From positions 47,353 to 111,352 of the forward strand of contig JAJEDN010000044.1 of assembly GCA_022821495.1 (NCBI GenBank): 64,000 nucleotides of DNA, read 5' to 3'. The stretch's first letter is position 1; every line of letters begins with the position of its first letter. The stretch is from Candidatus Poribacteria bacterium. GTDB lineage: Bacteria > Poribacteria > WGA-4E > WGA-3G. The notes beneath the pieces are model-generated. The model was not told the DNA's origin. It did not search any database and worked only from the letters and a program-made list of their open reading frames with translations. A program made the translations under genes and the position numbers. Positions 43,049-52,340 of this stretch are shown here, one piece after another.

Positions 43049-44144
43049 TATAGTCCTCATCAGGAACGACACCGAGCCCAGCCTTGTCCGGCACTGTCAC
43101 GACGTGGTCATGTATCTCGACACCACGCACCGCCATCGTTTCCAAAAAAGCGGGGGCATTGAGCTCAGCGGGGAGTACGAGATCCAAAGTTGCAAAGAGG
43201 TGGACGCTGGCGATGAACCCGATACCGGCTTCCGTCAAACCACTGCCGAGGAGTTCGATTGAATTGGCTTCGGCGACATGCGTGCTTTTGAGGCACTCCG
43301 CTAAACCTCCAGATTTACAGACCTTCAAAACGACAGCATCCGCACACGCTAATCGCACAACCTTCGCTAAATCAAAATAGGTAAAACACCCTTCATCAAT
43401 AGCAATCGGGATTTGTGCGTCCTCCCGAACGCGCTTCATGCCGAACCAGTCTTGGCTGGCTACGGGTTGTTCCATACAGTAGATTTTTCGGATGTCTTCG
43501 ACGCGCTTCAGTAATTCCAGGGCATTAGTGGGCGTATAAGACTGATTGGCATCGATCCAGAGTTGGGCATCAGGCATCGCTTCATGGACTGCGCGCAGGC
43601 GCTCCTCATCTGCTGCCGGATTGCCCGCAACTTTTACCTTGAAACAGGAACAGGGTGCCAAGGCTTTCGCCTTCAACCCCATTATCTCCGGTGTATCAAT
43701 ACTCAAGGCATAGGCGAGGGGGAGCGTGTCGTGACGTTTCCCGCCGAAAAGGGTGTGTAGCGGAACATCAAGAATGTGTCCACGTAGATCGTGCAAAGCG
43801 ATGTCTACTGCAGCTTTGGCGAAAGGGTGTCCGTTGCTGACAGCGGGCTTTAATGCGTTATAGATAGCATCGTGGATGGCGTTGTGATTCAGTGGGTCTT
43901 GTCCGAGAAGTAGCGGCGCGATGTGATGCTGAATCGTGGTCGTGATAGATTCGGTCGTCTCGTAACTCCACGACGGGAGTGCGCGTTGTTCACCCCAACC
44001 GACATAGCCGTCGTCCGTTGTGATTTTGACGAAAACATGGTCGCCTGCGGCTCCCGTGTCCCCGACGAAACCGGTGCCGATATTAAAAACATCCTTCATC
44101 CCAACAGCAGTCGGATAAACGTCTACGTGTGCTATTTTACGCAT
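43014..44144 (-). CDS. Enolase-superfamily enzyme, muconate lactonizing subgroup
   Basis: 376 residues. Lys169 and Lys171 (FKVKVAG) form the KxK acid/base, Asp198 (WIDANQS), Glu225 (MEQPV) and Asp250 (AIDEGC) bind Mg, and Lys274 in VVLKVCKSGG is the opposite base. Lys rather than His at that last site marks the MLE subgroup (cycloisomerase, epimerase or OSBS chemistry) instead of mandelate-racemase sugar dehydratases. The capping domain is complete. Substrate remains open. Confidence 0.87.
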   Translation of the reverse strand: MRKIAHVDVYPTAVGMKDVFNIGTGFVGDTGAAGDHVFVKITTDDGYVGWGEQRALPSWSYETTESITTTIQHHIAPLLLGQDPLNHNAIHDAIYNALKPAVSNGHPFAKAAVDIALHDLRGHILDVPLHTLFGGKRHDTLPLAYALSIDTPEIMGLKAKALAPCSCFKVKVAGNPAADEERLRAVHEAMPDAQLWIDANQSYTPTNALELLKRVEDIRKIYCMEQPVASQDWFGMKRVREDAQIPIAIDEGCFTYFDLAKVVRLACADAVVLKVCKSGGLAECLKSTHVAEANSIELLGSGLTEAGIGFIASVHLFATLDLVLPAELNAPAFLETMAVRGVEIHDHVVTVPDKAGLGVVPDEDYIKANPLKVSAS

Positions 44145-44863
44145 GTCTGAATAGGATACCCCATTGTTGTTATTCTAAAGAGTAGGAAACTTCCTCTGCA
44201 TTTTAGCACAAAGTCCCAAATCAATCAAAAGAATTTCCCAGAAATTACTTCTATTGGGTTCATTTATTTCTCTGGACCGACCATAAATGTTAATTGAGCG
44301 ATTTTCTACGACATTTTTGACAGGTCTCTGTAGATGCCGCCCCTATGGGGCTAAAGAATTGGGACAAACGCGTTTCTACAGAGATGCCGTCGCTACGCGA
44401 CTGAAGAGGTTTCTGATTCATGCAAGGTTTTTGTGTAAAACCCGGTTCGGTTTTGCGGCGTACACGCCCAAATTTTGCCCATACGCGGCAAAATTTGTCT
44501 TTGCTTTACATTTGCGACGTGCATTCGTAACCGAACAGGCTCCTACGCGGAAACCTTGAAGGTTCCAAAAACCTCTTGAATCCCGTAGGGATGGTATCTT
44601 TGTAGAAAAACGCCACCTCGCAAATCTAAGCCCCGTAGGGGCGGCATCTACAGAGACAGTCCCCGAAATACCGCGAAAATCGCTAAATTGACACCTATGG
44701 TGCGTTTAGAAACACGCACCTACCGGGTTTGGTCACTCAAAAACGGCATAAAAATGGAAAACTAAATAACTCTGATGCCTCTGACAATTTCCGTTGACAT
44801 CTTCGGAGTTATCTACTATAGTAACAAGGATTTTAGCTGCTATTGTTATAAGGAAAACATGCA
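44145..44863. repeat. Long intergenic region with inverted palindromic repeat cluster
   Basis: No gene is supported. At 44325-44656 the ends are TCTCTGTAGATGCCGCCCCT and its inverted near-copy (28 of 30 bases match across the full arms). Inside are two more related units, TTTCTACAGAGATGCCGTCG and the inverse of TTTCTACAAAGATACCATCC, so four units alternate in orientation. The rest is AT-rich leader for the gene at 44864. Confidence 0.75.
44794..44822 (+). promoter_or_regulatory. Promoter of the zinc protein-sugar kinase operon
   Basis: TTGACA, 17-base spacer, TATAGT, 42 bases before the first gene. Confidence 0.65.
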
Positions 44864-45130
44864 ATGCTATTTGTTATATTTGTGATTGTCACACCTATCG
44901 CCATCTGGTTGATTTTGCATCTCATGTCTCGGCAGAAAGAGGATGAAGAGACCGATGACACCAAAGAATTGATAGAACTTTGTGCGATCTGCCAAGAAGA
45001 GTTTCCGATGAACCAGTTGCTTGAAAAAGAGGTTGGTGGATACGGTCGGGTCTACTGTTTCTGTGGACAATGTATTGAAAACCTCTATCAGGAACACCAG
45101 AACACAACAAACATCAAAACAGGAGAATGA
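44864..45130 (+). CDS. Small membrane-anchored zinc-binding protein
   Basis: 88 residues. One N-terminal membrane helix (MLFVIFVIVTPIAIWLILHL), an acidic linker, and a Cys cluster CAICQEEFP ... YCFCGQCIENLY that could bind one or two zinc ions, RING-like in spacing but too short for a full RING. AAGGAAA lies 8 bases before the ATG. Its stop overlaps the ATG of the sugar kinase (ATGA), so the two are translationally coupled. Function unknown. Confidence 0.65.
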   Translation: MLFVIFVIVTPIAIWLILHLMSRQKEDEETDDTKELIELCAICQEEFPMNQLLEKEVGGYGRVYCFCGQCIENLYQEHQNTTNIKTGE

Positions 45131-46179
45131 ACTATATGTATGATTTAGTCACATTTGGCGAAGCGATGATACGTCTGACTTCACCAGAGTTTATGCGTCT
45201 TGAGAATGCGACATCGCTGTCTATCACTGCAGGCGGTGCAGAGATGAACGTCGCCGTCAATGCCGCGCAACTCGGATTGCGGACAGCGTGGGTATCACGG
45301 CTCGTGGATAACTGGTCGGGCCGCTATATCCGCAACAAGGGGCGCGAACTCGGCGTGGACATGTCCAATATCGTCTGGGTGGACTTCGACGGTGTCGGCT
45401 TTGAACGAAACGGGTTTTATCACCTCGAAATGGGCGCGGGACCGCGTGCGAGCAGTGTTACTTACGACCGTGGGTACTCCGCAATTTCCAAAGTGCAACT
45501 CGGTGAGATTGATTGGGCATCTATTTTTAGTGGGGCGCGGTGGTTCCATCTGAGTGGTATTACACCGGCGTTGTCGGAATCTGCGGCTGCAGTCTCGGCA
45601 GAGGCACTTCAAGCAGCACGTGCGGCGGGTCTCAAAACCAGTTATGACCTGAACTTCCGCTCCAAATTGTGGAGTGCCGAAGAAGCACAAGCAGCGAACC
45701 GACCAATGATGGAGCACGTCTCCGTCCTCATCGGTAACGAGGAAGACTTTGAGAAATCGCTCGGTTTCGCGGCAGAAGGGGCAACCGAATCCTATAGCAA
45801 ACTCGAACCGGAGAGTTATAAGGCAGTTGCCCAGCGCGTCAAAGACACTTTTCCGAACATCGAGATGATCGGCACGACCTTACGTGATGCCAAAACCGGT
45901 TGGCTCAACGATTGGCGGACACTCCTGTTTGATGGTGAAGAATTCTATCTCTCACGTATTTATGAGGACTTAGAACTGGTTGACCGTGTTGGCGGTGGTG
46001 ATAGTTTCTCGTCAGGATTAATTTATAGTCTCTTGAACGGAAAATCGCCGCAAGCGGCAGTGGATTTCGCAGGCGGGTACTCCGCTTTAGCGCATACGTT
46101 CCCCGGTGACTTCAACTGGGCAACGGCAGAAGAGGCAGAGAAGGCGATGCAGGCAGGCGGTGTCCGCATTAGTCGCTAA
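45127..46179 (+). CDS. PfkB-family sugar kinase, 2-keto-3-deoxygluconate kinase-like
   Basis: 350 residues with the ribokinase/PfkB fold: LVTFGEAMIRLTSP, ITAGGAEMNVAVNAAQLG and the C-terminal signature LVDRVGGGDSFSSGLIY, whose GGGD Asp is the catalytic base. The opening and the VTYDRGYSAIS stretch match KdgK proteins, which phosphorylate 2-keto-3-deoxygluconate for Entner-Doudoroff-type aldol cleavage. A KDPG aldolase is not nearby. ATG 45127 overlaps the upstream stop; ATG 45136 is an alternative. Confidence 0.85.
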   Translation: MNYMYDLVTFGEAMIRLTSPEFMRLENATSLSITAGGAEMNVAVNAAQLGLRTAWVSRLVDNWSGRYIRNKGRELGVDMSNIVWVDFDGVGFERNGFYHLEMGAGPRASSVTYDRGYSAISKVQLGEIDWASIFSGARWFHLSGITPALSESAAAVSAEALQAARAAGLKTSYDLNFRSKLWSAEEAQAANRPMMEHVSVLIGNEEDFEKSLGFAAEGATESYSKLEPESYKAVAQRVKDTFPNIEMIGTTLRDAKTGWLNDWRTLLFDGEEFYLSRIYEDLELVDRVGGGDSFSSGLIYSLLNGKSPQAAVDFAGGYSALAHTFPGDFNWATAEEAEKAMQAGGVRISR

Positions 46180-46191
46180 GCAGATAAAACT

Positions 46192-47202
46192 ATGGAAACC
46201 AAGATTTTTCTTTCTCCTATTTTTGAGAACAGTGAATTTGATACTGCGGAACGCCGAGCCGCTTTGGCAGATTTAGAGCAATTCGGCGAGTTAAGTATCC
46301 ACCCGCGTGAACTGACGGATGCCCACGCGGACGGTGTTATCGGTGTGATCGCAAGCTCGGTGCCCTTTCACGAAAGTTTCTACCAAGCGGCGACATCGCT
46401 CCGAATCATTGCCCGTTGGGGTGTCGGCTATGAAACTGTCAACGTCGATTTGGCGACCGAGTATGGTGTCATTGTCACGATTGCTCCTGAACACATGGTG
46501 ACCGTCGCTGAATATGCGATTGCACAGTGGTTTGCGACACTGAAGCGGGTTTACACGCTCAATAAAGCCTCCCACAGTGGAGATTTCGGACTTATCAAGA
46601 CGCATGAAGTGATGGGTTCGACACTCGGCTTGTACGGCTTTGGTCGGATTGGTCAAGAGGTTGCGCGCCGTGCACGTCCGCTGCTTGGTGAGGAAGGGCG
46701 GCTTTTGGTTTACGATGTCCGTCCAGACATCGCTGAACTCGCAGCGGAATTTGGTGCAGAGGCTGTTGATACACCGATGACGCTTTTTGAAGAGAGCGAC
46801 ACTGTATCGCTACATCTATCAGGTGCGGATACTGTTGTCGGGTATGAAGAATTCTGCGCGATGAAACCGCATGCATCTCTCATCAATCCGTCGCGTGGGA
46901 ACCTCGTTGACGATGCAGCAGCGAACCGCGCCGTCAGTGAAAACCGACTCTGGTATTATGTCGTAGATGATCCGGTGAACGGACCGCGGGCGATCCATAA
47001 AGACCATCCGCGCATCATCTCTACGAATCACAACGCTGGTATGACTGTTGAATCCGGTATCCGGTTGGATCTTCGGACGATTGGACAGGTTACAGATGCG
47101 ATTCAAGGGCGTGCACCGGCATACATTCTGAATCCAGAGGTGTTGGAGCATCCAAGGGTTAAGGCATTTTGCAAAGACACTTCACAACCGCTTAAACTGT
47201 GA
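46192..47202 (+). CDS. D-isomer-specific 2-hydroxyacid dehydrogenase family protein
   Basis: 336 residues. NAD-binding GSTLGLYGFGRIGQEVARR, NPSRGNLVD with the catalytic Arg, and STNHNAG with the catalytic His. The segment that normally carries the catalytic Glu (DVFExEP) reads VVDDPVNGP, with Asp in its place, so activity may be altered. Co-directional and 12 bases after the sugar kinase, probably the same operon. It may reduce or oxidise a hydroxyacid from the same sugar-acid pathway; phosphoglycerate is less likely given the missing regulatory domains. Confidence 0.85.
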   Translation: METKIFLSPIFENSEFDTAERRAALADLEQFGELSIHPRELTDAHADGVIGVIASSVPFHESFYQAATSLRIIARWGVGYETVNVDLATEYGVIVTIAPEHMVTVAEYAIAQWFATLKRVYTLNKASHSGDFGLIKTHEVMGSTLGLYGFGRIGQEVARRARPLLGEEGRLLVYDVRPDIAELAAEFGAEAVDTPMTLFEESDTVSLHLSGADTVVGYEEFCAMKPHASLINPSRGNLVDDAAANRAVSENRLWYYVVDDPVNGPRAIHKDHPRIISTNHNAGMTVESGIRLDLRTIGQVTDAIQGRAPAYILNPEVLEHPRVKAFCKDTSQPLKL

Positions 47203-47288
47203 CTTTAGTTTTGTCAGGATTCAACACCTCGAAAAATCGGTGTCTCATGCCGTTAGATACAACTTTATTTGTCATGAGGAGATAGAGT

Positions 47289-48113
47289 ATGTCGTTCAAT
47301 ATGCTGATGCTTATGTGTGTAATCACCGCACCACCGGAGCCAGAGGCGAACGAGTTGCCCGGTACTCCAATCTTGCTCGCGCACCGTGGTTTGGTGCAGC
47401 ACGCGCCTGAGAACACTCTACCGAGTTTTGCTGCTGCTATTGCGTTGGGTTTGTCAATCGAGTTGGACGTCTACCAGACACGCGACGAGCATCTTGTCGT
47501 CATTCACGATAAGACTGTAGACAGGACAACCAACGGCACCGGCGAAGTGGCCGAAATGACGTTGGCAGAAATCCGCAAACTGGATGCCGGCAGTTGGTTC
47601 GATCCGCGTTTTACTGGCGAGAAGGTGCCAACATTAGAAGAAGTGTTCAAACGCATTCGCGAACGTCAACGAACGCCGGTGACCATCGCACTGAATATGA
47701 AAATCATCTCGCCGGGGATTGAAGAGAATATCGTGCGGCTCGTCGAAAAGTACGAACTGTTCGATCAACTCTTCGCCTTCGGCCAGTCCAGCGCTTCGAG
47801 TCGTCGCTTCAAACAAGCTAACCCGAAGCTGCGGACGACGGTGTATCTAAACGATAGTCAAGCCGATCAGTTCTCCGAAGCCCTACATAATCCGATCGCT
47901 GACTGCCTGTGGGTGCGGTTTATTCCGAGTGCGGAAGCGATGGAACAGGCGCGTCAACTCGGTAAGCAGGTTTGGCTCGCCTTGCACATCGGCGAGCATC
48001 GACCGGATATCTGGGACGCAGCCCGCGCGAATAAAATAGACGGTATTTGCACGGATTGGCCGCTGGTGTGCAGCCGACATTGGCGACTCGGTGCAGAGCC
48101 TAAAGGTGATTAG
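47289..48113 (+). CDS. Glycerophosphodiester phosphodiesterase
   Basis: 274 residues with the GDPD core: LAHRGLVQHAPENTLPSF (catalytic His, Arg, Glu), ELDVYQTRDEHLVVIHDKTV with Glu, Asp and the second His, and DRTTNGTGEV. It hydrolyses glycerophosphodiesters to glycerol-3-phosphate and an alcohol. The first 20 residues contain a weak hydrophobic stretch but no convincing signal peptide. GAGGAGAT precedes the ATG. Follows the dehydrogenase by 86 bases. Confidence 0.88.
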   Translation: MSFNMLMLMCVITAPPEPEANELPGTPILLAHRGLVQHAPENTLPSFAAAIALGLSIELDVYQTRDEHLVVIHDKTVDRTTNGTGEVAEMTLAEIRKLDAGSWFDPRFTGEKVPTLEEVFKRIRERQRTPVTIALNMKIISPGIEENIVRLVEKYELFDQLFAFGQSSASSRRFKQANPKLRTTVYLNDSQADQFSEALHNPIADCLWVRFIPSAEAMEQARQLGKQVWLALHIGEHRPDIWDAARANKIDGICTDWPLVCSRHWRLGAEPKGD

Positions 48114-48119
48114 GCGTAC

Positions 48120-49241
48120 CTATTCTTTCTCAAGAAGAAAAAGGAATTCTCGGTTCGGTTTTGCGGCTGCGTTTATCCATTCATGCGTCCAACGCATACC
48201 TGCCATGACGTTTTTCTTATAGTCGAGTTCAAGGACAGCAAGCAGTTCTCCGTTGTCTTGCATGACTTCATTCAGTTGCTGGGCAGTTGCGCGCCCACCG
48301 GAACTGTAGGAGAGCAGAATCCAACGCGCTTGCGTCTCCCGGATTAACTTTGCGATGGCTTCAACGGCGATGAAATGCCCGTCATCGTTGCGGCGGAATT
48401 CCTCAAATATAGAGGCGGCGAGCGGATCTGATGTATCCTCTCGCCGTTTTGCTTTGCCGAAAAGGGTGGGTTTATCGAAAAGGATAACGCTTTTCCAGAG
48501 ATGGTAGTAGGCGGCGTACCTAACACGGGAGGCAGGCATCTTCTCGTTGTTTGAGCCGTAGGGCGGATCAAAATAAGCGAGGTCTACAGAAACGCTTGGC
48601 ACGAGTTCAAAGATGTCGCTTTGGTAGACTTGATGGTCTCCTTCTGACGTAAAAACTTGGGGGACTTCAAGCACTAAGGCTTTATAAGAACGCGGTGCCC
48701 ATTCTTTGAGATATGCCGAAAAGTGTCCGAGACTGTTGTCAACGCGGTCAAGTGCAAGAATTAGGCTTGTGAGCGCGACGGCTTTATCGACTGGATCAAG
48801 ACTCAAGTGCTCGATCTCCTGACGTATTGCATCCAGTTTACGCGTGTTGTGGAGCTGCCAAGGCTTTTTGAGTCCGTCCGCTTGGACTGCGTTGCCCGCG
48901 TTGGCGTGTCCGCCGTAGTGTTCTGTGAACCATCCGTCAACAGGCGGTACGGCGTTGAGGTGATCAGTGAGCGGTTGATATGAGTCTCTCGGTTTCGTGT
49001 TGAGGAGGTAGCAGGTGCCGAAGACTTTTGACCACGGGGCAGCATCGTTGCAGATGACGGTATAACCGAGTTTTGCGAGTGCTTGTGAGACGCGGGTGGT
49101 GCCTGCGAAGCCGTCAAGGATTGTTTTGGCGTTGACTTTTTTGACGAGTTCGATGACTTGTGGGATGAGTTTTAGTTTGGACCCGATGTATTTGATGCCT
49201 TGTGTGGGAGGCGAATGAAACGAAAGAAAGGATTGTTGCAT
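48120..49241 (-). CDS. D12-class DNA adenine N6-methyltransferase (orphan)
   Basis: 373 residues. IKYIGSKLKLIP is the N-terminal SAM motif, ILDGFAGTTRVSQAL motif I in a variant form (FAGTTR for FxGxG), and AYFDPPYGSN the DPPY catalytic motif. The class includes Dam and type II adenine methylases. No restriction endonuclease gene is adjacent, although a NucS-like nuclease gene lies next upstream. Target unknown. No ribosome site is obvious at ATG 49241. Confidence 0.85.
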   Translation of the reverse strand: MQQSFLSFHSPPTQGIKYIGSKLKLIPQVIELVKKVNAKTILDGFAGTTRVSQALAKLGYTVICNDAAPWSKVFGTCYLLNTKPRDSYQPLTDHLNAVPPVDGWFTEHYGGHANAGNAVQADGLKKPWQLHNTRKLDAIRQEIEHLSLDPVDKAVALTSLILALDRVDNSLGHFSAYLKEWAPRSYKALVLEVPQVFTSEGDHQVYQSDIFELVPSVSVDLAYFDPPYGSNNEKMPASRVRYAAYYHLWKSVILFDKPTLFGKAKRREDTSDPLAASIFEEFRRNDDGHFIAVEAIAKLIRETQARWILLSYSSGGRATAQQLNEVMQDNGELLAVLELDYKKNVMAGMRWTHEWINAAAKPNREFLFLLEKE

Positions 49242-49265
49242 GGTTTGAGTCAGCGGTATGCCTCG

Positions 49266-49311
49266 TCTGAATCGCGGATTGACGCGGATTTCACAGATTT
49301 CGCGGATTTTT
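49266..49311. repeat. TCTGAATCGCGGATT-type dispersed repeat, second copy
   Basis: TCTGAATCGCGGATTGACGC followed by GGATTTCACAGATTTCGCGG. Compare 28187-28217. Confidence 0.65.
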
Positions 49312-49393
49312 GTATATTCAAAGGTTGAGTATAGCGTTGGGTTTCAACTACGTTTCAGCCCAACCTACGCGCTAAGTTGACCATTATCTTAAC

Positions 49394-50326
49394 TTATTCA
49401 CCATCTGTTGTCACCTTGTCCTTTTCAGGATCATACAACCGATATTTCCCTCGATCTATTCGCCAATATCTATCTCTGGTAGTAGAATAACTATTATATC
49501 GTGAAGGATTGTTGACACAACCCGCTCCTATCTCTGCCCCTAAGTTTGCCATATTAAAATCAGGGTATTTATTTAAGATCACTGCTTTAATATCTTTGAT
49601 TGCAAACGTCTTGTTTGCATCTTCATCTGTAAATTCCTGTACTGCTTCCCATACTACCTGATTTACGGGTATATCGCCTGACCATCGAGAAGTTTGCTGC
49701 TGCCGCGTCTTAGGCGTGATGATCTCTTCATCTCCAACTTTAGTTTCTGTACTAACGATCTCGTCTCCGGATTCAGTCTCGAACTTTGAAACCGCCATAC
49801 AACTGATATCCATTTTGTATGAAGTTCGGAGGAATCGACAAACATTTGCCACCCGCGGATGTATTTCTTCTGCAACTACGAACAAACGCAACTTCTGATT
49901 AAGCGGCGGGAGTTCATCGGTTTCAGGCATATCAAACGCCTCCCTGAAGGCATTAGGAAAAGTTTTGCCTCTGAATTCATCGCGTTTTTCAAAATAGGAA
50001 TCAGCAATTTCATGAATCTGTTCCAATGGAAGTTCATTTGCCCATGCAGCATACTCAAGTAGTTGCGCTACTACCTCCCGTGGAGTTCTTCCTCGTTTGA
50101 ATTCAACGATAACGAGATTACCTTCAACATCAACACCAAGCAAATCAGGAAAGATAGTTCCTTCCTCATTCTGTGCACTCGGTTGCCTGTCAATCCACAG
50201 AACAAGTTCGCCTTGGATAACTGCCCACGGACTGTTTTCGAGCCAAGTTTCCAGATGCTGTTCAAGTCCAACATCCGTCTCTTGTGCAATGATGAGTTTA
50301 TTTTCTTCTAATCTAAAAATAGGCAT
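49394..50326 (-). CDS. NucS/DUF91-like PD-(D/E)XK nuclease
   Basis: 310 residues. The nuclease core is FPDLLGVDVEGNLVIVEFKRG followed by VVAQLLEYAAW, giving Asp, Glu-x-Lys and Gln of the PD-(D/E)XK family in the DUF91 arrangement. A C-terminal domain with RWSGDIPVNQVVWEAVQEF and NPSRYNSYSTTRDRYWRI resembles small DNA-binding or winged modules attached to restriction-like nucleases. It is next to the adenine methylase in the same orientation, so a modification-restriction pairing is possible but not established. Confidence 0.72.
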   Translation of the reverse strand: MPIFRLEENKLIIAQETDVGLEQHLETWLENSPWAVIQGELVLWIDRQPSAQNEEGTIFPDLLGVDVEGNLVIVEFKRGRTPREVVAQLLEYAAWANELPLEQIHEIADSYFEKRDEFRGKTFPNAFREAFDMPETDELPPLNQKLRLFVVAEEIHPRVANVCRFLRTSYKMDISCMAVSKFETESGDEIVSTETKVGDEEIITPKTRQQQTSRWSGDIPVNQVVWEAVQEFTDEDANKTFAIKDIKAVILNKYPDFNMANLGAEIGAGCVNNPSRYNSYSTTRDRYWRIDRGKYRLYDPEKDKVTTDGE

Positions 50327-50342
50327 TGTTTTCCCTTAAAAC

Positions 50343-50909
50343 CTACTCAAAAAGCTGAGCGACTGGGCATGAAAATCCTTTAACGACATCTTCGCCTGTT
50401 AATGTATCCTCATAGTTTAGCACAGTGAAATCGGTTTCGGAGCGGTAGACCATTACGGTTTTCGCGACCGGTTCAATCACCCACACAAGACGTGTGCCTG
50501 ATCTCAAATAGGCTAACGCTTTTTCGGTAATATCGTAGTGTTTGTCTGATGGCGAGACGACTTCAACCGCTAAATCCGGCGGGACAGGTGATGCCTGCTC
50601 TCTATTTTCGGGTAATCGGTCGGTCGAAACAAACGCAACATCTGGTTTCACCGCCCGGTCATCCAATTGAAAAATCGTGCCTGCGGTATAGGAACGTCCC
50701 AACTGATGTTCAAAAACATGCGTACTCAAATGGAGGCTAACGTTGCTACTGATTTCGCCATGTTTCATTGAGGTAGGTGGCATCGGGACTAATTCTCCTT
50801 TTACATATTCATATCCCTCTAAGTCGTTTTCGAGAAACTCCTCCAGCGTCATCGTAGCGGGTGCCGGTATTTCTTGAATGGACTCATGGGCTGTTTGTGA
50901 ATTATGCAT
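50343..50909 (-). CDS. Uma2 family (DUF820) putative endonuclease
   Basis: 188 residues. MTLEEFLENDLEGYEYVKGELV, RAVKPDVAFVSTDR, PDLAVEVVSPSDKHYDITEK and KALAYLRSGTRLVWVIEP are the hallmark Uma2 segments, with Asp and Glu-x-x motifs of a PD-(D/E)XK fold. Members are abundant in cyanobacteria and mobile-rich genomes; biological role is unknown. It sits 16 bases upstream of the NucS-like gene and may be in one transcript with it. Confidence 0.88.
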   Translation of the reverse strand: MHNSQTAHESIQEIPAPATMTLEEFLENDLEGYEYVKGELVPMPPTSMKHGEISSNVSLHLSTHVFEHQLGRSYTAGTIFQLDDRAVKPDVAFVSTDRLPENREQASPVPPDLAVEVVSPSDKHYDITEKALAYLRSGTRLVWVIEPVAKTVMVYRSETDFTVLNYEDTLTGEDVVKGFSCPVAQLFE

Positions 50910-50965
50910 CAGTTGCCTCCTCTCAATTGGGTATTATGGTGGACCGCGTAATTATTTATACATTC

Positions 50966-51069
50966 TTGCTCAAATCCGAACCCCCCTAACCCCCCTTATC
51001 AGGGGGGAACTTGGAATGTTGGCTCAAGTTCCAACCCCCCTAACCCCCCTTATCAGGGAACTTGGAATT
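50966..51069. repeat. Tandem CCCCCCTAACCCCCC palindromic repeat, two copies
   Basis: TTGCTCAAATCC and TTGGCTCAAGTTCC lead into CCCCCCTAACCCCCCTTATC plus an A-G-rich return arm and AACTTGGAAT. Related to the palindromes at 6570 and 19883. Confidence 0.8.
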
Positions 51070-51081
51070 CACTATAAGTGT

Positions 51082-52320
51082 TTACGTATGGCGAATTGCG
51101 TCAATGGGTGTCATTTTGGCGGCTTGGCTAGCGGGGTAGTAACCGAAGAAGATGCCTACGGCTGCGCCCGCACCGACGGAGATTAACACGGCTTCCGGTG
51201 TAATCACAGCGGGCCAGGACAATTCTTCAAAGAATCTGCTCACTATCCAAGCAAAACCGCTCCCAGCCACAGCACCTAACGTGATACCGAGTAGGCTCCC
51301 GATCAGACATAACAACACAGATTCCGTCAGAAACTGGATACGGATGTCAAGGCTTTTGGCACCGACGGCTTTTCGGAGTCCGATCTCCGGTATCCGTTCT
51401 GTTACGGAAACGAGCATAATGTTCAGAATCCCGATACCGGCGACAATCAAGGAGACGGATGCGATGACAACCAAAACAGACTCAATAATAAAAATCATTC
51501 GCTTTCCGCTTTCAATTCCCTTCTTTGCGTTCCATGTCCTGAAAAAAGTGTCGTCGCCGCCGTGGTTGCGCATGATAACGGTTTTAACTTCCTTGAGAGC
51601 CTGATCAACGACATCAATGCTTTTGGCACGCGCCATAACAGCACCGACGCGGTTGCGTCCACCGAAACGGGTTTGTGCGGTTGTGATCGGGACGAAAATC
51701 ATATTGTCATCGCTTCTGCCGCGTTCTAATCCGTCGCCGCGGCTCTCCATGATGCCGATAATGGTAAAACGTCTGTTGTTGATACCGACCTCTTTACCAA
51801 TCGGATTCTGCCCTTTAAACTGTTCTTTCCAGACTTTGGCACCGATCACACAGACTTTATTCCAGAAATCCATATCGGTATCGGCGAGAAATCTACCGTA
51901 TTCCGTTTGCCATCTACGGACGGCTTGGTATTCGTTAGTTGTTGCGCGCATGTAGGTTTGGCGATGCTTTCCTTCGACTTCAAAATTGATGAAATGACTT
52001 CTTTCGACAGTAGCCACCTCAACAGAAGGACAATCCGTCAGAATATCGTGCAAATCTCGCATCTCAAGGAAATGGGGGCTGGTATTGCGCTGCCAGCGGT
52101 TGTTTTTTCGGATATATCCGGGTCGATAAACGCCGAACATGCTGGGACCACCGATATTCTCGAATTCTGCCATCATAAGTTTTTCGGCACCCGCGCCAAA
52201 AGACATCATCGCGATGACCCCGGCAATACCGATGGTAATGCCTAAAAGCGTGAGAACCGTGCGGAGTTTACTCCCGCGAAGGATAGAAAACGCTGAGATA
52301 AGATTCTCCAACACGTGCAT
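51082..52320 (-). CDS. MacB-type ABC transporter permease (FtsX domain)
   Basis: 412 residues. N-terminal membrane segment with LRTVLTLLGITIGIAGVIAM, a MacB_PCD periplasmic domain, then three membrane helices of the FtsX domain with MLVSVTERIPEIGLRKAVGA, the usual coupling stretch. It would work with a MacB-type ATPase and an envelope adaptor to export a lipid-linked or hydrophobic substrate or to transmit a mechanical signal. No ATPase or adaptor gene is adjacent. It is a close duplicate of the gene at 52341. Confidence 0.9.
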   Translation of the reverse strand: MHVLENLISAFSILRGSKLRTVLTLLGITIGIAGVIAMMSFGAGAEKLMMAEFENIGGPSMFGVYRPGYIRKNNRWQRNTSPHFLEMRDLHDILTDCPSVEVATVERSHFINFEVEGKHRQTYMRATTNEYQAVRRWQTEYGRFLADTDMDFWNKVCVIGAKVWKEQFKGQNPIGKEVGINNRRFTIIGIMESRGDGLERGRSDDNMIFVPITTAQTRFGGRNRVGAVMARAKSIDVVDQALKEVKTVIMRNHGGDDTFFRTWNAKKGIESGKRMIFIIESVLVVIASVSLIVAGIGILNIMLVSVTERIPEIGLRKAVGAKSLDIRIQFLTESVLLCLIGSLLGITLGAVAGSGFAWIVSRFFEELSWPAVITPEAVLISVGAGAAVGIFFGYYPASQAAKMTPIDAIRHT

Positions 52321-52340
52321 GCTTAGCTTCCTTATGACTT

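Noticed and set aside
44287-44559. 90-residue ORF in the long intergenic region
   Set aside because: It reads through the palindromic units and has no domain or ribosome site.
43014-46179. Enolase-superfamily gene and KDG kinase as one sugar-acid pathway
   Set aside because: Lys274 places the first enzyme in the MLE subgroup, not among sugar-acid dehydratases, and the genes are on opposite strands.
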